Source: Microbacterium sp. LWO13-1.2 (GTDB taxonomy: Bacteria > Actinomycetota > Actinomycetes > Actinomycetales > Microbacteriaceae). Taken from it: DNA of 64,000 nucleotides. Positions within the stretch are counted from its first letter, which is position 1. Every line of letters starts with the position of its first letter. The notes under the pieces were generated by a model. That model ran no database searches and was not told where the DNA came from. It saw nothing but the letters and a program-made list of their open reading frames with translations. The stretch covers positions 2,914,001 to 2,978,000 of the forward strand of contig NZ_CP151634.1 in NCBI RefSeq assembly GCF_038397725.1, written 5' to 3'. Positions 25,531-34,394 of the stretch are shown here, piece by piece. A program made the position numbers and the translations under genes.

Positions 25531-27609
25531 GTGACCGCCGAGTATTCCGCCCATCATCTCCAGGTGCTCGAAGGGCTCGAAGCGGTCCGCAAGCGCCCCG
25601 GTATGTACATCGGGTCGAACGGCTCGCCCGGGCTCATGCACTGCCTCTGGGAGATCATCGACAACGCCGTCGACGAGGCCGTCGACGGCAACGGCAATCG
25701 GATCGACATCATCCTGCATGCGGACGGCAGCGTCGAGGTGCACGACCGCGGCCGCGGCATCCCGGTCGATGTCGAACCGCGCACCGGTCTCAGCGGTGTC
25801 GAGGTCGTCTTCACCAAGCTGCATGCCGGCGGCAAATTCGGCGGTGGCTCGTATGCGGCATCCGGAGGACTGCACGGTGTCGGCGCCTCCGTCGTGAACG
25901 CGCTCTCGGAGCGTCTGGACGTCGAGGTCGATCGCGGCGGCAAGACCTATGCGATGTCCTTCCATCGCGGCGAGCCCGGCAACTTCAAGGACACCGGCGA
26001 GAAGCGTCCGGATGCTCCTTTCTCGCCGTTCGAGGAGAAGAGCGAGTTGCGGATCGCCGGCAAGGCGCCGCGCGGTGTCACCGGCACGCGTGTGCGCTAC
26101 TGGGCGGATCGCCAGATCTTCACGAAGGATGCCGCGTTCCAGCTCGCCGATCTCGAGACTCGCGCCCGTCAGACGGCGTTCCTCGTTCCCGGTCTCGAAA
26201 TCGTCATCAAGGACGAGCGCGGCGAGGGATCGAACGAGACCTCGTACCGCTACGACGGCGGCATCGCGGAGTTCGTCGAGTACCTGGCCACGGATGCGCC
26301 GGTGACCGACACCTGGCGGATCCAAGGTGAGGGCTCCTTCAAAGAGACCGTGCCGGTACTGCAGGCCGATGGTCACATGATCGCCACCGAGGTCGAGCGC
26401 GCATGCGTCGTCGACATCGCGCTGCGCTGGGGAACCGGCTACGACACCACGTTCCGCTCGTTCGTCAACATCATCGCCACGCCCAAGGGCGGCACTCATC
26501 AGCAGGGCTTCGAGCAGGAGATGCTCAAGGTGCTTCGCGCGCAGGTCGAGCAGAACGCGCGCCGGCTCAAGGTCGGCAACGACAAGCTGGAGAAGGACGA
26601 CGTCCTCGCCGGTCTCACGGCGGTGCTGACGGTGAACGTGCCTGAGCCGCAGTTCGAGGGGCAGACCAAGGAGATCCTCGGAACTCCGGCCGTGCGCCAG
26701 ATCGTCGCGCAGGTGGTGCGCAAGGAGCTGGGCGAGCGTTTCAGCTCGACCAAGCGCGATGACAAGAGCCAGGCGACGCAGCTGCTCGACAAGATCGTCG
26801 CCGAGATGAAGGCCCGCGTCTCTGCGCGGGCCCATAAGGAGACGCAGCGCCGCAAGAACGCGCTCGAATCGTCGACGCTGCCCACCAAGCTCGTCGACTG
26901 CCGTACGAACGAGGTCGATCGCAGCGAACTCTTCATCGTCGAGGGCGACTCGGCGCTCGGCACGGCGAAGAATGCCCGCAACAGCGAGTTCCAGGCACTG
27001 CTTCCGATCCGGGGCAAGATCCTCAACGTGCAGAAGGCCTCTGTCGGCGACATGCTCAACAACACCGAGTGTGCGTCGATCATCCAGGTGATCGGCGCGG
27101 GCTCAGGGCGCAGCTTCGACATCAGCGCCGCGCGCTACGGCAAAGTCATCCTGATGAGCGACGCCGATGTCGACGGCGCGCACATCCGCACGCTGCTGCT
27201 CACCCTGTTCTTCCGCTACATGCGGCCCCTCATCGAGGACGGCCGCGTCTATGCCGCGGTTCCGCCGCTGCATCGTGTGATCGTGATGAATCCCGGCTCG
27301 AAGCCGAACGAGACGATCTACACGTACAGCGAGCAGGAGATGCACGCGCTGCTGGCGAAGCTCCGCAAGGCGGGCAAGCGGTGGCACGAGCCGCTTCAGC
27401 GCTACAAGGGCCTCGGCGAGATGGATGCCGAGCAGCTGGCGAACACGACCATGGACCGCGGCGGGCGTCTGCTCCGCCGGGTGCGCATGGAGGACGCCGA
27501 GGCGGCAGGGCGGGTCTTCGAACTGCTGATGGGCAACGAGGTCGCCCCGCGCCGTGAGTTCATCATCGAGTCATCCGATCGGCTCTCCCGCGAGGCGATC
27601 GACGCCTGA
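25531..27609 (+). CDS. parE: DNA topoisomerase IV subunit B
   Basis: This is the ATPase subunit of topoisomerase IV, which decatenates chromosomes. The 692-residue protein (GTG start, where homology begins with YSAHHLQVLEGLEAVRKRPG) has the GHKL ATP site DNAVDEA, DRGRGIPV and GGLHGVGASVVNAL, then the toprim motif EGDSALGTAKNARNSEFQ. The Leu-Gly-Thr-Ala variant marks ParE rather than GyrB (EGDSAGGSAK). The second toprim acidic site is SDADVDGAHIRTL. No ribosome site is obvious; TAGAAT eight bases before the GTG suggests a leaderless mRNA. An upstream in-frame extension to 25381 is not supported. Its 3' end overlaps a convergent glycosyltransferase gene by 39 bases. Confidence 0.95.
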   Translation: MTAEYSAHHLQVLEGLEAVRKRPGMYIGSNGSPGLMHCLWEIIDNAVDEAVDGNGNRIDIILHADGSVEVHDRGRGIPVDVEPRTGLSGVEVVFTKLHAGGKFGGGSYAASGGLHGVGASVVNALSERLDVEVDRGGKTYAMSFHRGEPGNFKDTGEKRPDAPFSPFEEKSELRIAGKAPRGVTGTRVRYWADRQIFTKDAAFQLADLETRARQTAFLVPGLEIVIKDERGEGSNETSYRYDGGIAEFVEYLATDAPVTDTWRIQGEGSFKETVPVLQADGHMIATEVERACVVDIALRWGTGYDTTFRSFVNIIATPKGGTHQQGFEQEMLKVLRAQVEQNARRLKVGNDKLEKDDVLAGLTAVLTVNVPEPQFEGQTKEILGTPAVRQIVAQVVRKELGERFSSTKRDDKSQATQLLDKIVAEMKARVSARAHKETQRRKNALESSTLPTKLVDCRTNEVDRSELFIVEGDSALGTAKNARNSEFQALLPIRGKILNVQKASVGDMLNNTECASIIQVIGAGSGRSFDISAARYGKVILMSDADVDGAHIRTLLLTLFFRYMRPLIEDGRVYAAVPPLHRVIVMNPGSKPNETIYTYSEQEMHALLAKLRKAGKRWHEPLQRYKGLGEMDAEQLANTTMDRGGRLLRRVRMEDAEAAGRVFELLMGNEVAPRREFIIESSDRLSREAIDA

Positions 27610-28833
27610 CCCGTCCGACGGCCCGGGGCGAGCCGCTGCCTCGTAGACCGCGAGCAGGGCCTCGAGATGCGTGTTCTGGGTGACCAGCGCGCGGTGCGCG
27701 ATCGCAGCGGCGCTCATCTCTCGGATGCGGGCGGGGGAGTCTCGCAGCTGCGACAGGGCGGACGCCACACCGGCGGCATCCGGGGTGTCAGTGACGATGC
27801 ATCCGTGTTCCGGGAGCGTCTCGGCCAGATCGGGGTCCGTGACCACCACAGGGAGCCCGGACGCGATCGCCTCGAGCAGCACCATCGGCTGGTTGTCGAA
27901 ATCGAGCGAACTCGAGACCAGGACATGCGCGTCGCGCATCGCCTGCAGGACCGCGGACTGCGGCACGGCGCCGTGCACGGTGAGCCGCTCACGGGGCAGC
28001 GCATCGACGCGTTTCGCGATCGCCGCGCGTGCGATGCCGTCGCCGAACATGCCGGCGACGATTCCCGGCACCTCTGCCACGGCGTCGACGAACACGTCGG
28101 GCCTCTTCTCGGGCGACACTCGACCGCACCACATGACGCGCAGCGCCTCTCCCGGTGTGACGGATCGGGGCATCGGATCGCCGACCGCATCCAGCACGGA
28201 ATCCTCCAGCCCGTTCGAGATCACGGTGACGGGTGTGGTCACGCCTTGTGCGAGCAGTTTCGCGGCGAAGTGCCCCGAGGGCACGATCACCTGATCCGCG
28301 TAGTTGGCCTGACTGACCATCAACCGCCAGATCCGGCGAGCCATCCGGGTCTGGGTGTACGAGGTGTCCGCACCGATCCGCACCTCGCCGTGGCTCAGCT
28401 GTCGTCGGTGCAGAGCGGCCAGCAGCGCCGTCGTCACCGCCGGCACCGGGAGCACGGAGCGCGTGTAGACGTCGACGCGGCCGTGCATGGTCTGCACGAT
28501 CGGGATGCCGAGATCCTTGGCCGCGCGGAATCCGGCGAGCGCAGCGAACATCTCGGAGTGCACGTGCACCAGCTCGATGCCGCGCACTCTCAGCTCGGTC
28601 CGGAGGGTCGTCGCCGCCGCGGACGGGGTCCACGTGAACGGGTATCCATCGGGTGCGAAGCCGCGCGCGGTCGGCAATCCCACCACGGTGGGGTCGCTGC
28701 TCGGCGATGTCAGCGGTGAGAACACGGTCACCTCGTGGCCGGCGTGTTCCAGAGCCTCCTTGTGGGCCTTGATCACCGTCTGCACGCCGCCCAGAGTCGG
28801 CAGGTAGTAGTCGGTGACCATTGCAATGCGCAC
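27571..28833 (-). CDS. Glycosyltransferase family 4 protein (GT-B fold)
   Basis: This 420-residue protein has the N-terminal acceptor domain starting MRIAMVTDYYLPTLGGVQT, with the glycine-rich loop typical of GT4 enzymes, and a C-terminal donor domain with VMWCGRVSPEKRPD and the E-x7-E region SSLDFDNQPMVLLEAIASG. It probably transfers a sugar from a nucleotide donor to a lipid or glycan acceptor at the membrane; donor and acceptor are unknown. GTG 28833 lies 6 bases after TAATGT (28840-28845, minus strand), suggesting a leaderless mRNA. It is divergent from the SDR-MBL-ANL-KAS cassette and may be functionally linked to it. Confidence 0.88.
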   Translation of the reverse strand: MRIAMVTDYYLPTLGGVQTVIKAHKEALEHAGHEVTVFSPLTSPSSDPTVVGLPTARGFAPDGYPFTWTPSAAATTLRTELRVRGIELVHVHSEMFAALAGFRAAKDLGIPIVQTMHGRVDVYTRSVLPVPAVTTALLAALHRRQLSHGEVRIGADTSYTQTRMARRIWRLMVSQANYADQVIVPSGHFAAKLLAQGVTTPVTVISNGLEDSVLDAVGDPMPRSVTPGEALRVMWCGRVSPEKRPDVFVDAVAEVPGIVAGMFGDGIARAAIAKRVDALPRERLTVHGAVPQSAVLQAMRDAHVLVSSSLDFDNQPMVLLEAIASGLPVVVTDPDLAETLPEHGCIVTDTPDAAGVASALSQLRDSPARIREMSAAAIAHRALVTQNTHLEALLAVYEAAARPGPSDGSGVDRLAGEPIG

Positions 28834-28839
28834 CCCACC

Positions 28840-28845
28840 ACATTA
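28840..28845 (-). promoter_or_regulatory. -10 element of the glycosyltransferase gene (leaderless)
   Basis: TAATGT on the minus strand ends 6 bases before the GTG at 28833. Confidence 0.45.
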
Positions 28846-28888
28846 GGGGGAGAGGCTCGTGCTGCCCGGCCGACGCCGAACCGTGCCC

Positions 28889-28894
28889 TAGCAT
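28889..28894 (+). promoter_or_regulatory. -10 element of the four-gene Ole-like cassette
   Basis: TAGCAT ends 7 bases before the ATG at 28902. Confidence 0.45.
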
Positions 28895-28901
28895 CGGGGA
28901 T

Positions 28902-29897
28902 ATGTCGATGGCCGCCTCCCGCGTGCTCGTGACGGGGGCCAGCGGGTTCCTCGGCGGGTATGTCGTGCGCGATCTCCGCGCCAACGGACACGAGGTCTTC
29001 GCCGCGGGGCGCAACGCGAAGGCCCTCGCCGCAGTGGCCGATTCCGAGCACCGTGTGATCGGCGACCTCGCGTCGTTCGCCGATCTGCGTCTGGACGTGG
29101 ATGCCGTGATCCATTGCGCCGCGCTCTCCACGCCCTGGGGACGGTGGCGGGCCTTTCAGGAGGCGAACATCGACGGTACCGGGCACGTGGTGAAGTTCGC
29201 GCGCCGCAACGGCGTGCGACGGATCGTGCACGTCTCGTCGCCGAGCATCTATTCGGCTGCACGGGATCGGCTGAAGATCAGCGAGGACGACGTCGACTCG
29301 AAGAACCGGCTCAACGGATACATCCGCTCGAAGATCGCCGCCGAGGAGCTGTTGCAGCGCGCCCGGCGTGAAGGAGCCGTCGACGAGCTGATCATCATCC
29401 GTCCGCGCGGTCTGATCGGAGTCGGCGACCCGAGTCTGATGCCGCGGCTGCTGGACGTGCACCGCCGTGTCGGCGTGCCGCTGTTCGACGGTGGCGAGAA
29501 CGTCATCGACGTCACCGCGGTCGAGAACGTGGCGACGGCGCTGCGGCTCGCGCTGACAGCGGGGGATCCCGCCGGCGGCGTCTACAACATCACCAATGAC
29601 GACCCTCGACCGTTCCGGGAGTTGCTCGGCACCTTGCTGCAGCTGCTGGGGGAGACCCCGCGGCTGCGGCCGATGAACCGGCGCGCGGCATGGGTTCTGG
29701 CGGCTGCGCTCGAAGGCGCGTGCAAAGCCATTCCCGGACAACCGGAGCCCCCGTTCACCCGCTACACCCTCAGCACCATCGCCTACTCGCAGACGCTCGA
29801 CGTGACGCGGGCGAAGGCGGAGCTCGGTTACCGCCCCGAGGTCGCCCTGGATGATGCCCTCCGCCGTGTCGCCGAGCATCTGCGGGTGGCCGCGTGA
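28902..29897 (+). CDS. NAD(P)-dependent epimerase/reductase, OleD-like extended SDR
   Basis: This 331-residue extended short-chain dehydrogenase has the cofactor loop TGASGFLG (residues 11-18), Ser113 in VSSPSIY, and the catalytic Tyr140 and Lys144 in YIRSK. The patterns STPWGRWRAFQEANIDGT, RPRGLIGVGDPSLMPRLL and GGENVIDVTAVENVA resemble OleD-type 2-alkyl-3-oxoalkanoate reductases and 3-beta-hydroxysteroid dehydrogenase-like SDRs more than sugar epimerases. It leads a four-gene run; GTG of the next gene overlaps its stop (GTGA). I infer reduction of a beta-keto intermediate made by the KAS III-like enzyme at the end of the run. Confidence 0.85.
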   Translation: MSMAASRVLVTGASGFLGGYVVRDLRANGHEVFAAGRNAKALAAVADSEHRVIGDLASFADLRLDVDAVIHCAALSTPWGRWRAFQEANIDGTGHVVKFARRNGVRRIVHVSSPSIYSAARDRLKISEDDVDSKNRLNGYIRSKIAAEELLQRARREGAVDELIIIRPRGLIGVGDPSLMPRLLDVHRRVGVPLFDGGENVIDVTAVENVATALRLALTAGDPAGGVYNITNDDPRPFRELLGTLLQLLGETPRLRPMNRRAAWVLAAALEGACKAIPGQPEPPFTRYTLSTIAYSQTLDVTRAKAELGYRPEVALDDALRRVAEHLRVAA

Positions 29898-30688
29898 GCG
29901 GGCGGCTCCGCCACTACGGGTGCGGCAGCACGACGCACGACGCCGCCCGGATGTTCCGCGGTGCGCAGCCGGGTGTCCGCACCTTTCCGTCAGGAGCCTT
30001 CCTCTACGACGGCGGCGAGGGGCGACGCGTGCTGTTCGATACCGGATACGCGACCGGGCACTGGGACACCGGCTGGCGAGGCGCCGCGTACCGGCGCTTG
30101 CTCCCGCCACACGTGTCCGACGAGGATGACATTGCTGCGCGCCTTCGCGAAGACGGTGTGGATCCGGCATCCGTCACCCATGTCGTCCTCTCGCACCTGC
30201 ATCCGGACCACGTCGGCGGAGTCCGCCGCTTTCCTGGCGCAACCCTCGTCCTCACCGCCGGACACCTGCGCACGCTCGCCGCACCGCGTCTGAGCGCTGG
30301 CGTCCTGACCGGGCTGCTGCCCGCGTGGTTCCCGGGGGCGGCGCGCATCATCCGCGATGACGATTTCGAACAGGTGGCGCATGCGGGCACCGTGCTGCGC
30401 ACGGTCGACCTCTTCGACGACGGCTCCTACCTCGTGATCGATCTGCCCGGTCACGCCGACGGTCATATCGGGGCCCTCGTCGAGGGCCAGGTGCTGCTGG
30501 CCGGCGACGGGGCGTGGGGGCGCGACCTCCTCGACGCCGCACCGCGCATGAAGGCGCTGCCGCGGGCCGTGCAGTACGACTTCGATGCGTACCGACGCAC
30601 GGGCGAGGTCCTGTCTCGGCTGGCGGCCGCCGGCATCCGCGTCGTCTGCAGCCACGATGCGGTCGGAGAGACGGAGCTGCTGACCTGA
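29894..30688 (+). CDS. Metallo-beta-lactamase-fold hydrolase (lactonase-like)
   Basis: This 264-residue hydrolase has the zinc motif SHLHPDHVGG (His101, His103, Asp105, His106), a later ligand histidine in LPGHADGHIG, an Asp in LLAGDGAW, and a C-terminal SHDA. The arrangement resembles quorum-quenching lactonases and related esterases of the superfamily. Start GTG 29894 overlaps the SDR stop; its own stop overlaps the next ATG by one base. In this context it could hydrolyse a lactone or thioester product, but the substrate is not determined by sequence. Confidence 0.85.
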   Translation: MSGRLRHYGCGSTTHDAARMFRGAQPGVRTFPSGAFLYDGGEGRRVLFDTGYATGHWDTGWRGAAYRRLLPPHVSDEDDIAARLREDGVDPASVTHVVLSHLHPDHVGGVRRFPGATLVLTAGHLRTLAAPRLSAGVLTGLLPAWFPGAARIIRDDDFEQVAHAGTVLRTVDLFDDGSYLVIDLPGHADGHIGALVEGQVLLAGDGAWGRDLLDAAPRMKALPRAVQYDFDAYRRTGEVLSRLAAAGIRVVCSHDAVGETELLT

Positions 30689-31992
30689 TGTCGAAGATTC
30701 GAATCATCGGCGAGTTCGCCGCCGTGCGGTGGTTCCGGCCGTTGCGCAACCGCCGCGCCGTCGAGCGGCGTCAGCGCCGCCTGTTGAGGCGGCACCTCCG
30801 ATTCCTGCGCAGGCATTCCGGGTACTTCCGCGATCTCCTCGCGGCGCACGGCGGCTTCGCGGACCTCCCGCTCATGGACAAGAGCGTCATGATGGGGCGA
30901 TTCGACGAGATCAACACCGTCGGCGCGCACCGTGACGAGGCCCTGGCATTGGCGATCGCGAACGAACGTTCACGGGAGTTCGACGCCGATCTCGGGACGA
31001 ACTCGGTCGGACTCTCCAGCGGCACCAGTGGTCATCGCGGACTGTTCGTCGTCAGCGCTGAAGAACGGGACGCCTGGGTCGGCACGGTCCTCGCCCGCAC
31101 CCTTCCCAAGGGCCGCCTCTTCGGCCACCGCATCGCGCTGTTCCTGCGCGCCGACAACACTCTCTACGAGTCGGTCGGCTCGAAAGCGGTGTCGTTCTCA
31201 TATTTCGATGTGCACGCCGACATGGCCGCGAACATCGCCCGCCTGCAGCAATATCGGCCGACGATCCTGGTGGCCCCGCCGTCAGTGCTGCGCCTGATCG
31301 CACGCGCCGCGGATGACGGACACTACGACGCGCTGCCGGAGAAGGTCTACGGAGTCGCCGAGGTGCTGGAGATCTCGGACTCCCAGCGCATCCAGGCGTC
31401 GCTGCGCCAGCCGCTGCTGCATCAGCTCTACCAGTGCACCGAGGGGTTCCTCGCGCACACCTGCGAGCGCGGCACCTTGCACCTGAATGAGGACAACATC
31501 CTCGTCGAGCGCGAGCCGCTCGGCGACGGACGATTCACCCCGATCATCACCGACCTTCGGCGCCGTGCGCAGCCGATCGTGCGGTATCGACTGGGGGATG
31601 TCCTTCTCGAACGTGCCGAGCCGTGCCCTTGCGGGAGCGCCCTCGCCGCCATCGAGCGGATCGAGGGCCGGGAAGGGGACACACTCGTCTTCCGTACGGC
31701 CGAGGGCCTCCCGGTGCCGGTGTTCGCCGACGTCGTCACCCGTGCGCTGCTGTACGCGGACGGTTTCGACGAGTACCGCGTCGCGCAGACGGGCCCGATG
31801 AGACTCGAGGTGTCGCTCGATGTCCTCGATGCGCACACCAAGCAGAGCGTGACCGAGGAACTGCACACGCTGGCGGATCGGGTGGGGAGTCTGCGGCCGG
31901 AGGTCTTCTTCACGGCCTATCGGCACGACGGAACGGTGAAGCTGCGCCGCGTGACGCGGACCTGGAGGGGACCTGATGACGAGAAGCTGTGA
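30688..31992 (+). CDS. Adenylate-forming enzyme related to coenzyme F390 synthetase
   Basis: This 434-residue protein belongs to the adenylate-forming superfamily, in the clade often annotated F390 synthetase-related. The phosphate loop SSGTSGHRG spans residues 110-118. Later it has YQCTEGFLAHTC (the YxxTE-like motif), ITDLRRRAQPIVRYRLGD with the ATP-ribose aspartate and Arg, and CPCGSALAAIERIEGREGD before a small C-terminal domain. It probably activates a carboxylate as an acyl-AMP; it need not act on F420. Coupled to its neighbours by overlaps of 1 and 17 bases. Confidence 0.85.
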   Translation: MSKIRIIGEFAAVRWFRPLRNRRAVERRQRRLLRRHLRFLRRHSGYFRDLLAAHGGFADLPLMDKSVMMGRFDEINTVGAHRDEALALAIANERSREFDADLGTNSVGLSSGTSGHRGLFVVSAEERDAWVGTVLARTLPKGRLFGHRIALFLRADNTLYESVGSKAVSFSYFDVHADMAANIARLQQYRPTILVAPPSVLRLIARAADDGHYDALPEKVYGVAEVLEISDSQRIQASLRQPLLHQLYQCTEGFLAHTCERGTLHLNEDNILVEREPLGDGRFTPIITDLRRRAQPIVRYRLGDVLLERAEPCPCGSALAAIERIEGREGDTLVFRTAEGLPVPVFADVVTRALLYADGFDEYRVAQTGPMRLEVSLDVLDAHTKQSVTEELHTLADRVGSLRPEVFFTAYRHDGTVKLRRVTRTWRGPDDEKL

Positions 31993-32911
31993 GATCGCGG
32001 GCTGGGGCACGGTGCTGTCGGCGCAGGTCGTGCGTTTCGGTGATGAGGTGCGTTACCGAATCGAGGATGGCGTCTCTCACCTCGACATGCTCACGGGAGC
32101 GTGCGAACGGGCGCTGGCGCACGCGGGTCTCACTGCTGACGACGTGGATCTCGTGCTCGGTGCCTCTGCGGCCGGCATCCAGCCCATTCCGTGCACGGCA
32201 GCCCTCGTGCTCGAACGGCTGACTCTGACCGGACACGCCGCGGCCTTCGACGTGAACTCCACCTGCACGAGCTTCATCACCGCCGTCGACGTCGCTTCCC
32301 GCTATCTCGACGCCGGAGATTACGAGACGATCCTGGTGTTCTCCGGCGATGTCGGCACCCGGTTCCTGAACTCGGAGCAGCGTGAGAGCTACGAGCTTTT
32401 CAGCGATGCCGCGGCGGCCGTCGTTCTTCGCCGTTCGAAGGACCCGGACCGCGGCGTGATCGGCAGCCTGCAGCAGACCTGGCCGGCGTACGCGCACGAC
32501 ACCGAGATCCGCGGCGGGCTGTCGCGCTCTCCCGCGCAGGTATATGCCGCATCCGACCCCGCCGACTACCTCTTCGACATGAACGGGCGGCGCGCGCTGC
32601 TCGGAATGATGCGGGTGCTCCCCGACTTCTTCGACCGCTTCCACCGGCGTTTCGGGCTCTCTCGTGACGATGTCGCGCTGTGGATCCCGCACCAGGCGTC
32701 CGCCGCCCTCGGCCCGATGCTCGACCGACTCGGGATCCCCGCCGACCGGCGCATCGATGAGGTCGCCGCCTTCGGGAACATGGTGTCGGCATCCGTACCG
32801 TTCATGCTCGCCAGGGCGCTGGATTCCGGCAGGGTGGCTCGCGGTGACACGGTCGTCCTGTGCGGCACGGCGGCCGGACTCACGGCGAACGTGCTGGCGC
32901 TCCGGCTCTGA
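31976..32911 (+). CDS. 3-oxoacyl-ACP synthase III-like thiolase-superfamily enzyme
   Basis: This 311-residue condensing enzyme has the KAS III catalytic triad: Cys97 in DVNSTCTSF, His239 in WIPHQAS, and Asn268 in FGNMVSASVPF. It condenses acyl thioesters, either as a FabH-like initiator or an OleA-like head-to-head synthase. It lies outside a fatty-acid synthesis cluster and at the end of the SDR-hydrolase-ANL run, overlapping the adenylate-forming gene by 17 bases, so a specialised product is more likely than housekeeping fatty acid initiation. Confidence 0.87.
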   Translation: MTRSCEIAGWGTVLSAQVVRFGDEVRYRIEDGVSHLDMLTGACERALAHAGLTADDVDLVLGASAAGIQPIPCTAALVLERLTLTGHAAAFDVNSTCTSFITAVDVASRYLDAGDYETILVFSGDVGTRFLNSEQRESYELFSDAAAAVVLRRSKDPDRGVIGSLQQTWPAYAHDTEIRGGLSRSPAQVYAASDPADYLFDMNGRRALLGMMRVLPDFFDRFHRRFGLSRDDVALWIPHQASAALGPMLDRLGIPADRRIDEVAAFGNMVSASVPFMLARALDSGRVARGDTVVLCGTAAGLTANVLALRL

Positions 32912-32937
32912 GCACGCCCGACTGCGATGATGGATCG

Positions 32938-33855
32938 ATGATCGCGCTCGTTTCCGCACCGTCGAACCTGGGTCTGCAACCACCGATCGCCGGGGCGGTT
33001 CCCGGCACGGCCAAGGCGCCGGAGGCGCTTCGTGAAGCCGGCCTCTACGAGGCCTTCCATGCGCGTGGGGCCGTCGACGGCGGAGTGGTCCTCCCCGGGC
33101 GATACATCGATGACGTTCGCCGTCGCGAGGGTAGGGTGCGCAACCAGGACGCGATCATCGCCCACGCCAGGCGTCTGGCGCACCGCTTGGTCGCGCTCCG
33201 CACTGCGGGTGATTCACCGCTTGTTCTCGGCGGAGACTGCAGCCTCGTGATCGCCGCGGGCCTGGCCACCAGGGTCACCGGCGGTGGCGGCCTCGTGCAC
33301 GTGGACGGCCACACCGACTTCCGGCATCCCGGCAACAGTGCGTCCATCGGTGCACTGGCAGGCGAGGACCTCGCCGCCGCGATCGGCCGTCACATCCCCG
33401 AGGTCGCTGACATCGACGGGCTCGGTCCGTACTTCGACGCCGCCGCGACTGCGCACGTCGGCTGCCGCTACGACGACCCGCATCTGGCGGAGGTCGATCA
33501 GGCGATCGCTCTCGCCGTCCCGGCAGATCAGATCATCCTGCACGGAGCGTCTCGCGCTGCCGCCCGGGTGCTCGCCACTGCCGGCCTCGATCGAGGATTC
33601 TGGCTCCAGGTGGACGTGGATGTGCTCGATCCGGCACACATGCCCGCTGTCGACAGCCCGCATTCGGGTGGATTGTCGCCGGAGGAGCTGACGGTGTTCC
33701 TCGAGATCGTCGCGCCGCGCGCCTGGGGCGCGTCGATCACGGTCTTCGATCCGGACCTCGATCCGGACGGGACCCACGCTCGGACCGTCTCGGACATCGT
33801 TTCACAGGGTCTGGTTCGCCTCGGGGAGGATGCCTCGGACCCGGCTGCTGACTAA
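32938..33855 (+). CDS. Arginase/agmatinase/formiminoglutamase family protein
   Basis: This 305-residue ureohydrolase-family protein has the binuclear manganese ligands: GGDCS near residue 98, Asp123/His125/Asp127 in HVDGHTD, and DVDVLDP in the C-terminal third. Family members hydrolyse guanidino compounds such as arginine, agmatine or formiminoglutamate. The exact substrate is not clear; the usual DAHxD is DGHTD here. I chose ATG 32938, where homology begins. It follows the KAS III-like gene by 26 bases and may or may not belong to the same transcript. Its stop overlaps the convergent P-loop gene by 4 bases. Confidence 0.87.
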   Translation: MIALVSAPSNLGLQPPIAGAVPGTAKAPEALREAGLYEAFHARGAVDGGVVLPGRYIDDVRRREGRVRNQDAIIAHARRLAHRLVALRTAGDSPLVLGGDCSLVIAAGLATRVTGGGGLVHVDGHTDFRHPGNSASIGALAGEDLAAAIGRHIPEVADIDGLGPYFDAAATAHVGCRYDDPHLAEVDQAIALAVPADQIILHGASRAAARVLATAGLDRGFWLQVDVDVLDPAHMPAVDSPHSGGLSPEELTVFLEIVAPRAWGASITVFDPDLDPDGTHARTVSDIVSQGLVRLGEDASDPAAD

Positions 33856-34394
33856 GCGGATGCCTGGTCGGTCGGAAGGAGAGCGTCCGACCAGCCTTCC
33901 CAGATGGCGGACAGCGTCTCGTCCAGGGACAAGGTGCTGGTATCGAGGCGCAGTCCTGGGGAATCCCAGGAATCCTGATCGGCACGCAGATGCGACCAGG
34001 ATTCCGCGACGTGCTTGTCACGGTCGCCGTCGCGGGAGGCGATCGTCTCTGGCGACGCGGTGAGAAGGACGAATCGCAGCCCGGTCGCCAGGCCCGCGGC
34101 GTAGCGGTCCAGCAGGTCCGCCCAGAGCACGACGTCGGAGATCACGACGTCGAAATCCGCCGCGACGAAGTTCCGCGCGAGGGCGATGATGTTGTCGCGC
34201 CGGAGGACGAGCTGCCGTTCGGACTCGTGCTCTGGCTTCCCGCCGGGGAGCACGAGCCCCGAGACGATGAAGTTCTCGCCGATATCGTCCGTGTCGAGGT
34301 GCACTCCGCGGGGGAACGTCGAGGCCAGCGCTCTGGCCACCGTCGTCTTCCCCACCCCGGGGAGCCCGGAGACGAGCGTGACAGACCCGGTCAT
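33852..34394 (-). CDS. Small P-loop NTPase/kinase-like protein
   Basis: This 180-residue protein has a Walker A motif GLPGVGKTT (residues 10-18), HLDTDDIGE, and a FDVVISDVVLWADLLDRY segment, with a lid-like RDGDRDKHVAE region. It resembles small AAA_33/zeta-toxin-like or adenylylsulfate-kinase-like phosphotransferases; substrate unknown. The ATG overlaps the parC stop, so it is transcribed with parC. Confidence 0.8.
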   Translation of the reverse strand: MTGSVTLVSGLPGVGKTTVARALASTFPRGVHLDTDDIGENFIVSGLVLPGGKPEHESERQLVLRRDNIIALARNFVAADFDVVISDVVLWADLLDRYAAGLATGLRFVLLTASPETIASRDGDRDKHVAESWSHLRADQDSWDSPGLRLDTSTLSLDETLSAIWEGWSDALLPTDQASA

